This document shows, one piece after another, positions 1 through 5,609 of a stretch of DNA of 7,804 bases (positions are counted from its first letter, which is position 1; the number at the start of each line of letters is the position of its first letter). Under the pieces are notes generated by a model that saw only the letters and a program-made list of their open reading frames with translations, ran no database searches and was not told the origin of the DNA. This stretch comes from Pseudomonadota bacterium. Its GTDB lineage: Bacteria > Pseudomonadota > Gammaproteobacteria > PS1 > Pseudothioglobaceae. Both the position numbers and the translations under genes were made by a program. The stretch covers positions 1 through 7,804 of the forward strand of contig JAHZKM010000001.1 in the NCBI GenBank assembly GCA_022600395.1, in the 5' to 3' direction.

Positions 1-616
1 CTTTTGAAGCTGGATTTGGCTTGCCTTGAGCGCCTTTACCCGTTTCAATTAGAAATGTTGCGAGCTCATCAGCTTGCGCATCGGTAATACCAAGCATGCG
101 TGCTGGCATATTGCCCTTACGGCCATTCTTGAGAGTTTGCTCAATCTTCGCTAGAGATCCACCATATAGCCAATCATCGTCTGCTAAAACTGGGAACCCG
201 TCATTACCCTGTCCAGCCGCACCATGACAAGCAGCACAATTATCTCCAAATAAAGTTTTTGCAGTTTTGATCGCATACGTTCTTAACTCGTCATCACGCA
301 CAATTTCTTCTAGCGATGATTCGGCAATAGCTTGTTCGGTTGCAGCAAACTTTTTCTCACGATATGCTTCGAGCTCCTCAACACTCTCGTTCATCTCTGT
401 AATTTGAGTCCATCCCGCAGCGCCTTTATAGTGATCACCAAACCAAGGAATACTTGGATAGTAGAATGAGTAAACAACCACGGCTACAAGACCAACCATC
501 ATAGCTTGCATGTACCATCTTGGCGGACGGTTGTTTAATTCTCTTAAATCTTGCTCTTCATCCCAAAAGTGTCCTGTGTTGTTTTCACCTGGGAACGGGT
601 TTTCATGTTTACTCAT
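1..616 (-). CDS. ccoP: CcoP, dihaem c subunit III of cbb3-type cytochrome c oxidase (3' end cut by window)
   Basis: This membrane-anchored cytochrome c passes electrons from periplasmic donors, via CcoO, to the CcoN active site. The reading frame runs open from the ATG at 616 off the left edge, giving 205 complete residues. The N-terminal signature is seen (NTGHFWDEEQDLRELNNRPPRWY, residues about 13-35), then one membrane helix at about 36-54 and a charged, glutamate-rich linker at about 72-110. The first haem c site is CAACH at 127-131, with Met170 or Met174 as candidate axial ligand. CcoP normally has a second CXXCH domain, which would lie beyond the window. This is the short form with one membrane helix, not the two-helix form of some gammaproteobacteria. 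A strong ribosome binding site (AAGAGGAGA) lies 5 bases upstream of the ATG, and ccoQ ends 12 bases before it. It is the last visible gene of the ccoNOQP operon. Identification is very secure. Confidence 0.96.
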   Translation of the reverse strand, partial: MSKHENPFPGENNTGHFWDEEQDLRELNNRPPRWYMQAMMVGLVAVVVYSFYYPSIPWFGDHYKGAAGWTQITEMNESVEELEAYREKKFAATEQAIAESSLEEIVRDDELRTYAIKTAKTLFGDNCAACHGAAGQGNDGFPVLADDDWLYGGSLAKIEQTLKNGRKGNMPARMLGITDAQADELATFLIETGKGAQGKPNPASK

Positions 617-621
617 TACTT

Positions 622-631
622 TCTCCTCTTA
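622..631 (-). promoter_or_regulatory. Fused ccoQ stop and ccoP ribosome binding site (TAAGAGGAGA)
   Basis: On the minus strand the ccoQ stop codon TAA runs directly into AAGAGGAGA, the ribosome binding site of ccoP, 5 bases before its ATG. The same ten bases join ccoN to ccoO at 1522-1513. Confidence 0.8.
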
Positions 632-775
632 ACGTTCGTCATCATCATTGACAAAATTTCGTAAGTCTTCAAATTTTTGCTTATTTTTCGGTCTAAAAGA
701 ATAAAAATAAGCACCTGCTAATAAAGCAAATATAACTACAGCGGTCACCGCTCCAATTTTATCAACTAGAGTCAT
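629..775 (-). CDS. ccoQ: CcoQ, small single-helix subunit of cbb3 oxidase
   Basis: This 48-residue protein (starting [14 protein letters not shown]) has one membrane helix at about residues 7-26. A basic patch follows (RPKNKQK, about 28-34), then an acidic tail ending NDDDER. Size, topology and position between ccoO and ccoP match CcoQ, a small subunit that in other bacteria stabilises the complex or helps CcoP associate. The start ATG shares a base with the ccoO stop (TAATG), pointing to translational coupling. The TAA stop merges with the ribosome binding site of ccoP. CcoQ sequences are poorly conserved, so the call rests largely on context and topology, but the operon position makes it firm. 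Confidence 0.9.
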   Translation of the reverse strand: MTLVDKIGAVTAVVIFALLAGAYFYSFRPKNKQKFEDLRNFVNDDDER

Positions 776-1506
776 TATTCGCGGTAGGTGACGCCATCTT
801 CAAACTTAATCATGTTTCCTAGTGATTGCAAATAAGCAACCATTGCATCCATTTCGGTTTTACCTTCAACTGCTTTTGCAGCACTTGCAATATCAGCCTC
901 TGTGTAAGGCACGCCTACTTTTGATAATCCCTTCATATGTGTTGCAATCTTATCGCCATCTACCATTGCGTCATCTAAGAACCTATACTTAGGCATAACC
1001 GATTCTGGCACTAAGGCTTGAGGATTTCGCAAATGAAGAATATGCCACTCATCTGAATACTTACCACCTAAGCGAGCTAAATCAGGACCTGTTCTTTTAG
1101 ATCCCCATTGAAATGGATGGTCGTACTTAGACTCCACAGCAAGAGAGAAATGGCCATAACGCTCTTTCTCATCTCTAAATGGACGGATCATTTGTGAATG
1201 ACACAAGAAACAGCCTTCACGTTGATAGATATCACGACCCGCAACCTCAAGCGGAGTGTTAGGTCGCACGCCATCGCCTGGCTTCCAATCATTTAAAGAT
1301 TGACCTTCGGCTCTCTGCCACAAAAGACTTTGTGAGCTTCCGTCCGCTAATATTACTTCATCTTTAACCGCTTCTGGATTTGTAAATAAAGGCACAATTT
1401 GCACAATACCTGCTAGTGAAACTGCTAGAGCCATAAACAAATACATAGCAAAAATATTTTTTTCAAACTTTGCCTGCAAGCTTTCTTTTCCGTTTTGATT
1501 TGACAT
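775..1506 (-). CDS. ccoO: CcoO, monohaem c subunit II of cbb3-type cytochrome c oxidase
   Basis: CcoO is a membrane-anchored cytochrome c that relays electrons from CcoP to the low-spin haem b of CcoN. The protein has 243 residues. One N-terminal membrane helix lies at about 18-41. The haem c site is CFLCH at 99-103, within the family signature [10 protein letters not shown]...[11 protein letters not shown]. The block [28 protein letters not shown] follows at about 128-155, and VMPKY at 170-174 supplies the axial ligand Met171. The stretch between the membrane helix and GRDIY (about residues 43-89) looks some 25-30 residues longer than in CcoO proteins I recall. An AAGAGGAGA ribosome binding site lies 6 bases before the ATG and overlaps the ccoN stop. 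The stop overlaps the ccoQ start. Identification is certain. Confidence 0.97.
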   Translation of the reverse strand: MSNQNGKESLQAKFEKNIFAMYLFMALAVSLAGIVQIVPLFTNPEAVKDEVILADGSSQSLLWQRAEGQSLNDWKPGDGVRPNTPLEVAGRDIYQREGCFLCHSQMIRPFRDEKERYGHFSLAVESKYDHPFQWGSKRTGPDLARLGGKYSDEWHILHLRNPQALVPESVMPKYRFLDDAMVDGDKIATHMKGLSKVGVPYTEADIASAAKAVEGKTEMDAMVAYLQSLGNMIKFEDGVTYRE

Positions 1507-1512
1507 TGTCTA

Positions 1513-1522
1513 TCTCCTCTTA
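1513..1522 (-). promoter_or_regulatory. Fused ccoN stop and ccoO ribosome binding site (TAAGAGGAGA)
   Basis: On the minus strand the ccoN stop TAA is part of TAAGAGGAGA, which serves ccoO 6 bases downstream. The shared nine bases AAGAGGAGA also precede coxC at 4977-4969. Confidence 0.8.
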
Positions 1523-2938
1523 TGCGTTAGCTGTTTGCACAGATTCCGACCTACGAACTGTGCTAACAATATTAATTAACATAATAATGGCACCGGTAAG
1601 GACGAGTACACCGCCTGCCGCTCTCATTACGTAATACGGATGCATTGCAGAAACAGACTCTGCAAATGTATATGCTAATGTTCCGTATTCGTCATATGCT
1701 CTCCACATCAAACCTTGCATGATGCCAGATACCCACATAGCAACAATATAGGTAACGGTACCAATTGTATGGATCCAGAAGTGTACTGCTAAGAGCTTTT
1801 GATTTAGCCTGATGTTATACATTTTTTCAATCATGTGGTATAAGGCACCTGCTGCCACCATAATATTCCAACCAAGCGCGCCTGAGTGTACATGGCCAAT
1901 TGTCCAGTCTGTATAGTGCGATAAAGCATTAACGTTTTTCGCTGCCATTACCGGCCCTTCGAAAGTAGACATTGCGTAGAAGGCTAATGACATAATTAAG
2001 AAACGCAAAATATAGTCTTCACGTAAACGATCCCAAGCCCCTGAAAGCGTTAAGATTCCATTTAGTGCGCCACCCCATGATGGGATGATCATTGCCAATG
2101 AGATAGTAGCGCCCAATGAACCTGCCCAATCTGGCAATGCCGTGTACTGTAAATGGTGAGCGCCTAACCATACATAACCAAACATTAGTGCCCAGAAGTG
2201 AATAACTGATAAGCGGTATGAGTAAATTGGACGCTCTGCTTGCTTCGGTACGAAGTAGTACATCATGCCTAAAAAGCCTGCCGTTAAGAAAAATCCAACA
2301 GCATTATGCCCCCACCACCATTGAATCATAGCGTCTTGGACGCCAGAAAAAATTGAATAAGATTTAAACCAATCCACAGGAATGGATAGGTTGTTTACAA
2401 CATGCAAATAGGTAACCATTACCATCATGCCCATGAAGAACCAGTTTGCTACATAGACATGAGGCACTTTATTGCGATCACGAATATGAATGGTCATAAT
2501 AAAATTATATAAATAAGATGCCCAAGATAGTGTGATTAAAATATCGATTGGCCACTCAAGCTCAGCATACTCTTTAGACTGTGTTAAACCAAGTGGCAAT
2601 GTAACGACTGCAAGAACAATAACAGTATTCCACGACCAAAATGTAAACCAAGCCATTTTGTTTGACCAAAGACGCACCTGATTGGTTCTTTGCACAATAT
2701 AGAAAGCTGAGGCCATAAGTGCTGAACCGCCAAATGCAAAGATCACCGCATTGGTATGGAGTGGTCTTAGGCGTCCAAATTGAAAATAAGGAAGATCAGT
2801 GCCCAAATCATTAAGATATGGAAACGCCAACTCGGAAGCAATATACACACCTAGTAATGTACCCACTACCAAATAAATGGACGACATAATCGTAAACCAT
2901 TTGACGACACCTAAATCATACTTTTCTGCTAAATTCAT
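1520..2938 (-). CDS. ccoN: CcoN, catalytic subunit I of cbb3-type cytochrome c oxidase
   Basis: CcoN is the catalytic core of the cbb3 (C-family) haem-copper oxygen reductase. It reduces O2 to water with high affinity and pumps protons across the inner membrane. The protein has 472 residues, full length for the family, with about 12 membrane helices. Visible ligands are His61 and His351 for low-spin haem b, His349 for high-spin haem b3, and His211, His261 and His262 for CuB. Tyr255 in helix VII ([11 protein letters not shown]) is the C-family cross-linked tyrosine. Glu327 (STFEGPVMA) fits the conserved glutamate near haem b3. The A-family helix VI HPEVY motif is absent, as expected. The ATG has a GAGGA ribosome binding site 6 bases upstream. 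It is the first gene of the operon, behind an FNR-type promoter. Identification is certain. Confidence 0.98.
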   Translation of the reverse strand: MNLAEKYDLGVVKWFTIMSSIYLVVGTLLGVYIASELAFPYLNDLGTDLPYFQFGRLRPLHTNAVIFAFGGSALMASAFYIVQRTNQVRLWSNKMAWFTFWSWNTVIVLAVVTLPLGLTQSKEYAELEWPIDILITLSWASYLYNFIMTIHIRDRNKVPHVYVANWFFMGMMVMVTYLHVVNNLSIPVDWFKSYSIFSGVQDAMIQWWWGHNAVGFFLTAGFLGMMYYFVPKQAERPIYSYRLSVIHFWALMFGYVWLGAHHLQYTALPDWAGSLGATISLAMIIPSWGGALNGILTLSGAWDRLREDYILRFLIMSLAFYAMSTFEGPVMAAKNVNALSHYTDWTIGHVHSGALGWNIMVAAGALYHMIEKMYNIRLNQKLLAVHFWIHTIGTVTYIVAMWVSGIMQGLMWRAYDEYGTLAYTFAESVSAMHPYYVMRAAGGVLVLTGAIIMLINIVSTVRRSESVQTANA

Positions 2939-2944
2939 AAACAG

Positions 2945-2949
2945 TCCTC
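2945..2949 (-). promoter_or_regulatory. Ribosome binding site of ccoN (GAGGA)
   Basis: On the minus strand GAGGA lies 6 bases before the ccoN ATG, after a purine run (AAAAAAAGAGGA). It supports the chosen start. Confidence 0.8.
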
Positions 2950-3024
2950 TTTTTTTTAAATTTTAATGCTCTTGATTTTTTTTACAAGCCATAAAGATAC
3001 ATATAGCGATTCTCTATTAGCGCT

Positions 3025-3030
3025 ATGATA
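3025..3030 (-). promoter_or_regulatory. Candidate -10 box (TATCAT) of the FNR-dependent ccoN promoter
   Basis: On the minus strand TATCAT matches 5 of 6 bases of TATAAT. It starts 22 bases downstream of the FNR box, which puts transcription start near 3018 (an A) and centres the FNR box at -41.5, the standard class II activator position. The leader would be about 80 bases. The start site is predicted from spacing only. Confidence 0.6.
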
Positions 3031-3036
3031 CCGTTA

Positions 3037-3042
3037 ATTATA
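3037..3042 (-). promoter_or_regulatory. Alternative -10 box (perfect TATAAT), possible factor-independent promoter
   Basis: The minus strand shows a perfect TATAAT, with TTGATT at 3066-3061 as a possible -35 box and an 18-base spacer. The -35 lies inside the FNR box (centre about -29.5 relative to this start, near 3030). FNR bound there would be expected to block this promoter while activating the one using TATCAT. Whether both are used cannot be told from sequence. Confidence 0.45.
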
Positions 3043-3052
3043 CGATTGTTTC

Positions 3053-3066
3053 TTGATGTAAATCAA
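3053..3066 (-). promoter_or_regulatory. FNR/Anr binding site upstream of ccoN
   Basis: TTGATGTAAATCAA is a perfect match to the FNR/Anr consensus TTGAT-N4-ATCAA. Both half sites are exact, so it reads the same on either strand. FNR-family iron-sulfur regulators bind this as dimers when oxygen is low and activate cco operons in many proteobacteria. Its position and its exact spacing to a -10 box make it a very good candidate for a working site. Confidence 0.88.
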
Positions 3067-3105
3067 TTTTTTAATTTTAAATGAAAAACAAACCGCTTGA
3101 TTTTA

Positions 3106-3120
3106 TGCTAATTATTAGCA
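3106..3120. repeat. 15-base perfect palindrome (7-base arms) between surf1 and the ccoN promoter
   Basis: TGCTAAT-T-ATTAGCA is a perfect inverted repeat with a single central base. It lies 18 bases past the surf1 stop and about 95 bases upstream of the predicted ccoN start site. The one-base centre fits a dimeric protein site better than an RNA hairpin. As an RNA it could form only a 5-bp AT-rich stem, and the following TAAAAT is not a proper U-tract. Its role is unknown, and it may be chance in AT-rich DNA. Confidence 0.4.
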
Positions 3121-3138
3121 CCATTAATTGGAAATAAT

Positions 3139-3834
3139 TCAACGTTTAATTAAGAGCCTTAAGGCAATAATAAATAACGCCAATGCCATTAAAAACCATT
3201 GTAGCGCATATCCTAAGTGTTTATCGGCGCTGCCATAAAAAGGTTGCCACTGCCTAAAGAATCCATCTTTAGAGCTTTTGTCTAGTTGTCCAATCATTGA
3301 AGAGAAATTTAATTTAGAGAAGGATTCAATCTGATTGATATCAAGCGATTGAATCAACAAGGGAAACTTTTTATTCTCTTCACTGACATCCATATCCAAC
3401 TCAATTCGTTTAACAGGCTTTACCAAGGACACCTTAATAATTCTATGACGATCACTTAGTGCAATGTTGGCAATCCTATCTCGTCTACCTTGCCAAGGGA
3501 CAAATCCGCGATTAATCAAGACAGCCTTCTGGTCGGACAAAATAAAAGGAGTCATGACATAATAACCTGCATTGCTATTTACAATTTGATTGTCGTAAAG
3601 AAACTGTCGATCGCTAATATAATGCCCCTCTAACATTACGCTATGATGCTCTTTTTCTGTTAATCCAAGAACGCTAGAGAATTTTTCAGGCGCCATACTT
3701 TGTGCGCGAATTATTTGCTGTGTAATTGCCTGTTTTTCATCAGCACGATCTAGCTGCCAAAAACCTAGAGATATTAAGCTATAGAGTACAACAACAATTA
3801 GAATGCCAGGAAGGGAAAATATCCTTCCAATCAC
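3139..3834 (-). CDS. surf1: SURF1 family cytochrome oxidase assembly protein
   Basis: SURF1 proteins assist maturation of aa3-type oxidase subunit I, probably by handling haem a insertion at the inner membrane. The 231-residue protein has the classic two-helix layout. Helix 1 is at about 8-26 and runs into LGFWQLDRADEK (23-34). A periplasmic domain follows with FLYDNQ (78-83), YYVMTPF (91-97) and VLINRGFVPW (105-114). Helix 2 is at about 208-228, preceded by KHLGYALQWF (205-214). The GTG start at 3834 is supported by helix position and by a 4-base GTGA overlap with the upstream gene, which implies translational coupling and explains the lack of a ribosome binding site. It ends the cox operon in this window. 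The usual downstream ctaA and ctaB are not here. Confidence 0.94.
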   Translation of the reverse strand: MIGRIFSLPGILIVVVLYSLISLGFWQLDRADEKQAITQQIIRAQSMAPEKFSSVLGLTEKEHHSVMLEGHYISDRQFLYDNQIVNSNAGYYVMTPFILSDQKAVLINRGFVPWQGRRDRIANIALSDRHRIIKVSLVKPVKRIELDMDVSEENKKFPLLIQSLDINQIESFSKLNFSSMIGQLDKSSKDGFFRQWQPFYGSADKHLGYALQWFLMALALFIIALRLLIKR

Positions 3835-4058
3835 TTGGCGACAGTAGCATCCATGACAACAATATTTGGCTCAATCCATCCCATATAGCCAGACAACATT
3901 AGTACGCCAAATAAAAATAAAGACAAAGCTACTCGTATCACCAAAGAGCGAAACATTTTATCAGATCCACCAGACCCGCCTCGCAACAAGCCTAGCAATC
4001 CAGACCCTAGTGATAATAAAATTCCGACAATAATAACAATAATAATGACGCTTGACAT
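3831..4058 (-). CDS. DUF2909-type twin transmembrane protein
   Basis: This 75-residue inner-membrane protein has two helices at about 4-24 and 41-60. They are joined by a short glycine-rich, basic loop (LLRGGSGGSDKMFRSLVIR), and the protein ends shortly after GWIEPN. The pattern and the place between coxC and surf1 match the DUF2909 family, found in cox operons of beta- and gammaproteobacteria. Its biochemical role is not established; a part in oxidase assembly is inferred from context. The ATG at 4058 is chosen because AAGGAG lies 6 bases upstream. A longer reading from 4115 would overlap coxC and lacks support. The TGA stop overlaps the GTG start of surf1 as GTGA. Confidence 0.85.
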   Translation of the reverse strand: MSSVIIIVIIVGILLSLGSGLLGLLRGGSGGSDKMFRSLVIRVALSLFLFGVLMLSGYMGWIEPNIVVMDATVAK

Positions 4059-4064
4059 ACTTAA

Positions 4065-4070
4065 CTCCTT
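4065..4070 (-). promoter_or_regulatory. Ribosome binding site of the DUF2909-type gene (AAGGAG)
   Basis: On the minus strand AAGGAG lies 6 bases before the ATG at 4058. It decides the start against a 19-residue longer reading that begins inside coxC. Confidence 0.8.
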
Positions 4071-4078
4071 ATAAAAAT

Positions 4079-4963
4079 TTAGACCCAGTACACAAATACA
4101 AACAAACCAAGCCACACAACATCAACAAAGTGCCAATACCACGCCACACCTTCAAATGCAAAATGATTATCAGCATCAAAATGGCCTTTTTGGACTCTGA
4201 ACAGAATAACCGTCAGCATGATAACCCCCAAGGTGACATGGAATCCATGGAATCCTGTTAGCATATAGAAAGTGGAGCCATAAATGCCCGAGGTTAGCTT
4301 GAGTCCATCTGCATAGGCATGACCGTATTCTAAAACTTGAAACCCTAAAAAAGCCACCCCTAACGCAATAGTAGCTACCAACCAGCCGATAATTTGATTG
4401 CGCTTACTGCTTCTCAACGCATGATGAGCAAACGTTAATGTTACGCCTGATAACAATAGCAAGATAGTATTCAGCGCAGGCAGTCCGGTCGCCTCAACCA
4501 GCTTAGTTGGAATAGAAATAGCCGTACCAGATTGTAAAGTTGTTCCGGGCGTTGTAAATGCAATTTGTTGCCATGTGGCGCTAAACCCATTCCACAAATC
4601 TGGCGTAAAGACGTTATTATCTGCGCCGCCTAACCAGGGAACGCTTAAGGTTCGTGCATAAAATAGAGCGCCAAAAAAAGCTGCAAAAAACATCACTTCT
4701 GAAAAAATAAACCAACTCATCCCCCAGCGAAACGATCGATCTACTTGTTGATTGTATTGGCCATTGACACTCTCATTAACCACTTGTCCAAGCCAGCCAA
4801 ACAACATAAAAATCGTGATGGCAAAGCCAAGCACCATCGCCGAAGAACCCCAGCTAACGCCATGCATTTGATTGGCAAAACCAATTAATAGAATCGAGAT
4901 ACCAATTGACCCAATAATCGGCCAATAAGTACCGTCTGGTATATAGTATTGCTTTTCACTCAT
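4079..4963 (-). CDS. coxC: Cytochrome c oxidase subunit III (CoxC/CtaE)
   Basis: Subunit III is an inner-membrane protein that stabilises subunit I and supports proton uptake and turnover. The 294-residue protein shows the seven-helix bacterial/mitochondrial form, with helices at about 14-33, 40-60, 83-103, 165-182, 190-211, 228-255 and 272-293. Conserved markers are Glu89 in WFIFSEVMFF, equivalent to the DCCD-reactive glutamate of mitochondrial subunit III; HHALR (180-184); LGFQVLEY (206-213); GFHGFHV (237-243); and WYWHFVDVVW near the end. The region at about 105-160 between helices 3 and 4 is an extended periplasmic loop. The ATG is preceded by AAGAGGAGAAGG. ctaG ends 18 bases upstream and the DUF2909-type gene begins 20 bases downstream. 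A DUF2970 gene, often found just before this one in related operons, is absent. Confidence 0.96.
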   Translation of the reverse strand: MSEKQYYIPDGTYWPIIGSIGISILLIGFANQMHGVSWGSSAMVLGFAITIFMLFGWLGQVVNESVNGQYNQQVDRSFRWGMSWFIFSEVMFFAAFFGALFYARTLSVPWLGGADNNVFTPDLWNGFSATWQQIAFTTPGTTLQSGTAISIPTKLVEATGLPALNTILLLLSGVTLTFAHHALRSSKRNQIIGWLVATIALGVAFLGFQVLEYGHAYADGLKLTSGIYGSTFYMLTGFHGFHVTLGVIMLTVILFRVQKGHFDADNHFAFEGVAWYWHFVDVVWLGLFVFVYWV

Positions 4964-4981
4964 TTCCTTCTCCTCTTTTTT

Positions 4982-5521
4982 CTAGCTCTCAAGTTTAAAA
5001 AAATTATAAGATAGGCTTACGTCCTGTATGCGCTCATCAAGCTCGGGTTCAACCACAAAACGCAAGGTCATTTCCAATTCTTCTTGTGGCTTAAACTCCT
5101 GCCTATTAAAACAAAAGCATTCTAATTTTTTAAAGTGGAGCGCTGCCTCTGTTGGTGCTACACTCGGAACTGCTTGGCCAATAATGGTTTGATTCGTATT
5201 GTTTTTTGCAATATAGCTAGTTGTATAAAACTTTCCCGGCACCACTTCCATTGAATGAACCTTTGGATTAAATTGAACAGGAAACCCACCCATTGTCATT
5301 GCAAAAAAACTCACTTCAATCTTACGATCATCTGCAGCGGTATATTGCTGACTGGCATCTACTCGCCCAGTTGTTCCGTTAAATCCTGTTATTTCACAAA
5401 ATACATCATAAATTGGCGGCATAAGCACAATGGCAAATACAAACATAAAAATAGGTGCCGATATCAACTTAACCCAAAAAGATGTTTTGATTTTGTTTCT
5501 TTTTCTTAAGTCATTAGCCAT
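4982..5521 (-). CDS. ctaG: CtaG/Cox11, copper chaperone for CuB of aa3-type oxidase
   Basis: Cox11/CtaG delivers copper to the CuB centre of CoxA. The 179-residue protein has a short basic N-terminus, one membrane helix at about 17-36 and a periplasmic domain. Copper-ligand cysteines are present: the CFCF motif (Cys135 and Cys137, in KKLECFCFNRQ) and Cys42 in YDVFCEITGFNG. AMTMGGFPVQFNP (74-86) and the C-terminal SLSYNFF are also typical. The ATG at 5521 is chosen because the family starts with a short basic segment before the helix. An upstream GTG at 5548 would add nine residues that fit poorly and would run deep into the preceding small gene. No ribosome binding site is seen close by; the start overlaps the end of the 31-residue gene by 8 bases, so coupled translation is likely. 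Confidence 0.95.
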   Translation of the reverse strand: MANDLRKRNKIKTSFWVKLISAPIFMFVFAIVLMPPIYDVFCEITGFNGTTGRVDASQQYTAADDRKIEVSFFAMTMGGFPVQFNPKVHSMEVVPGKFYTTSYIAKNNTNQTIIGQAVPSVAPTEAALHFKKLECFCFNRQEFKPQEELEMTLRFVVEPELDERIQDVSLSYNFFKLES

Positions 5522-5609
5522 AGAACACAATAGTTGCGACAAACACACCTGCTGCTATAGCAGCAGTAATAACGGCTGTCATCATGACACCTCTGCTTTG
5601 ACTATCCAT
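5514..5609 (-). CDS. 31-residue single-helix protein between coxA and ctaG, possible oxidase small assembly protein
   Basis: This tiny ORF encodes 31 residues: MDSQSRG, then a run of hydrophobic and alanine residues (VMMTAVITAAIAAGVFVATI, 8-27) and VFYG. It would be a single-pass membrane peptide with a short polar N-terminus. Its ATG shares one base with the coxA stop (TAATG), and its stop lies 8 bases inside ctaG. Many beta/gammaproteobacterial cox operons carry a small single-helix 'cytochrome oxidase small assembly protein' at this position, so I infer a similar role. I cannot confirm homology by eye. No ribosome binding site is present; translation would depend on ribosomes finishing coxA. 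Without it, coxA and ctaG would be 87 bases apart, the largest gap inside the operon. That supports it being real. Confidence 0.65.
   Translation of the reverse strand: MDSQSRGVMMTAVITAAIAAGVFVATIVFYG

Larger units (their letters stand above)
2939..3138 (-). promoter_or_regulatory. AT-rich intergenic region: ccoN promoter and leader
   Basis: This 200-base gap between the surf1 stop and the ccoN start is far richer in A and T than the flanking genes and contains no plausible ORF. It is the only gap above 20 bases in the window. From the ccoN side it holds a leader of about 80 bases, two candidate -10 boxes, a perfect FNR/Anr box, an A/T run that could act as an UP element (about 3066-3090), and a 15-base palindrome next to surf1. 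I see no convincing intrinsic terminator for the cox operon, so some read-through from cox into cco is possible. Confidence 0.8.

Noticed and set aside
2971..2988. CTTGATTTTTTTTACAAG as a second FNR box in the ccoN leader
   Set aside because: The half sites are 6 bases apart instead of 4 and one is imperfect, so an FNR dimer would not fit.
3003..3026. Inverted repeat ATAGCG-N12-CGCTAT near the predicted ccoN start site
   Set aside because: The arms are only 6 bases with a 12-base loop and the stem would be weak; it overlaps the -10 and start site and may be chance.
3100..3125. Intrinsic terminator after surf1
   Set aside because: The palindrome can form only a short AT-rich stem and no U-run follows it on the minus strand.
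4052..4261. Plus-strand ORF of 69 codons
   Set aside because: It lies opposite the 3' end of coxC, has a composition unlike any family I know, and has no ribosome binding site or neighbours on that strand.
5519..5548. GTG at 5548 as the start of ctaG
   Set aside because: It adds MCLSQLLCS, which does not fit the family N-terminus, and lacks a ribosome binding site. The ATG at 5521 gives a normal Cox11 start.
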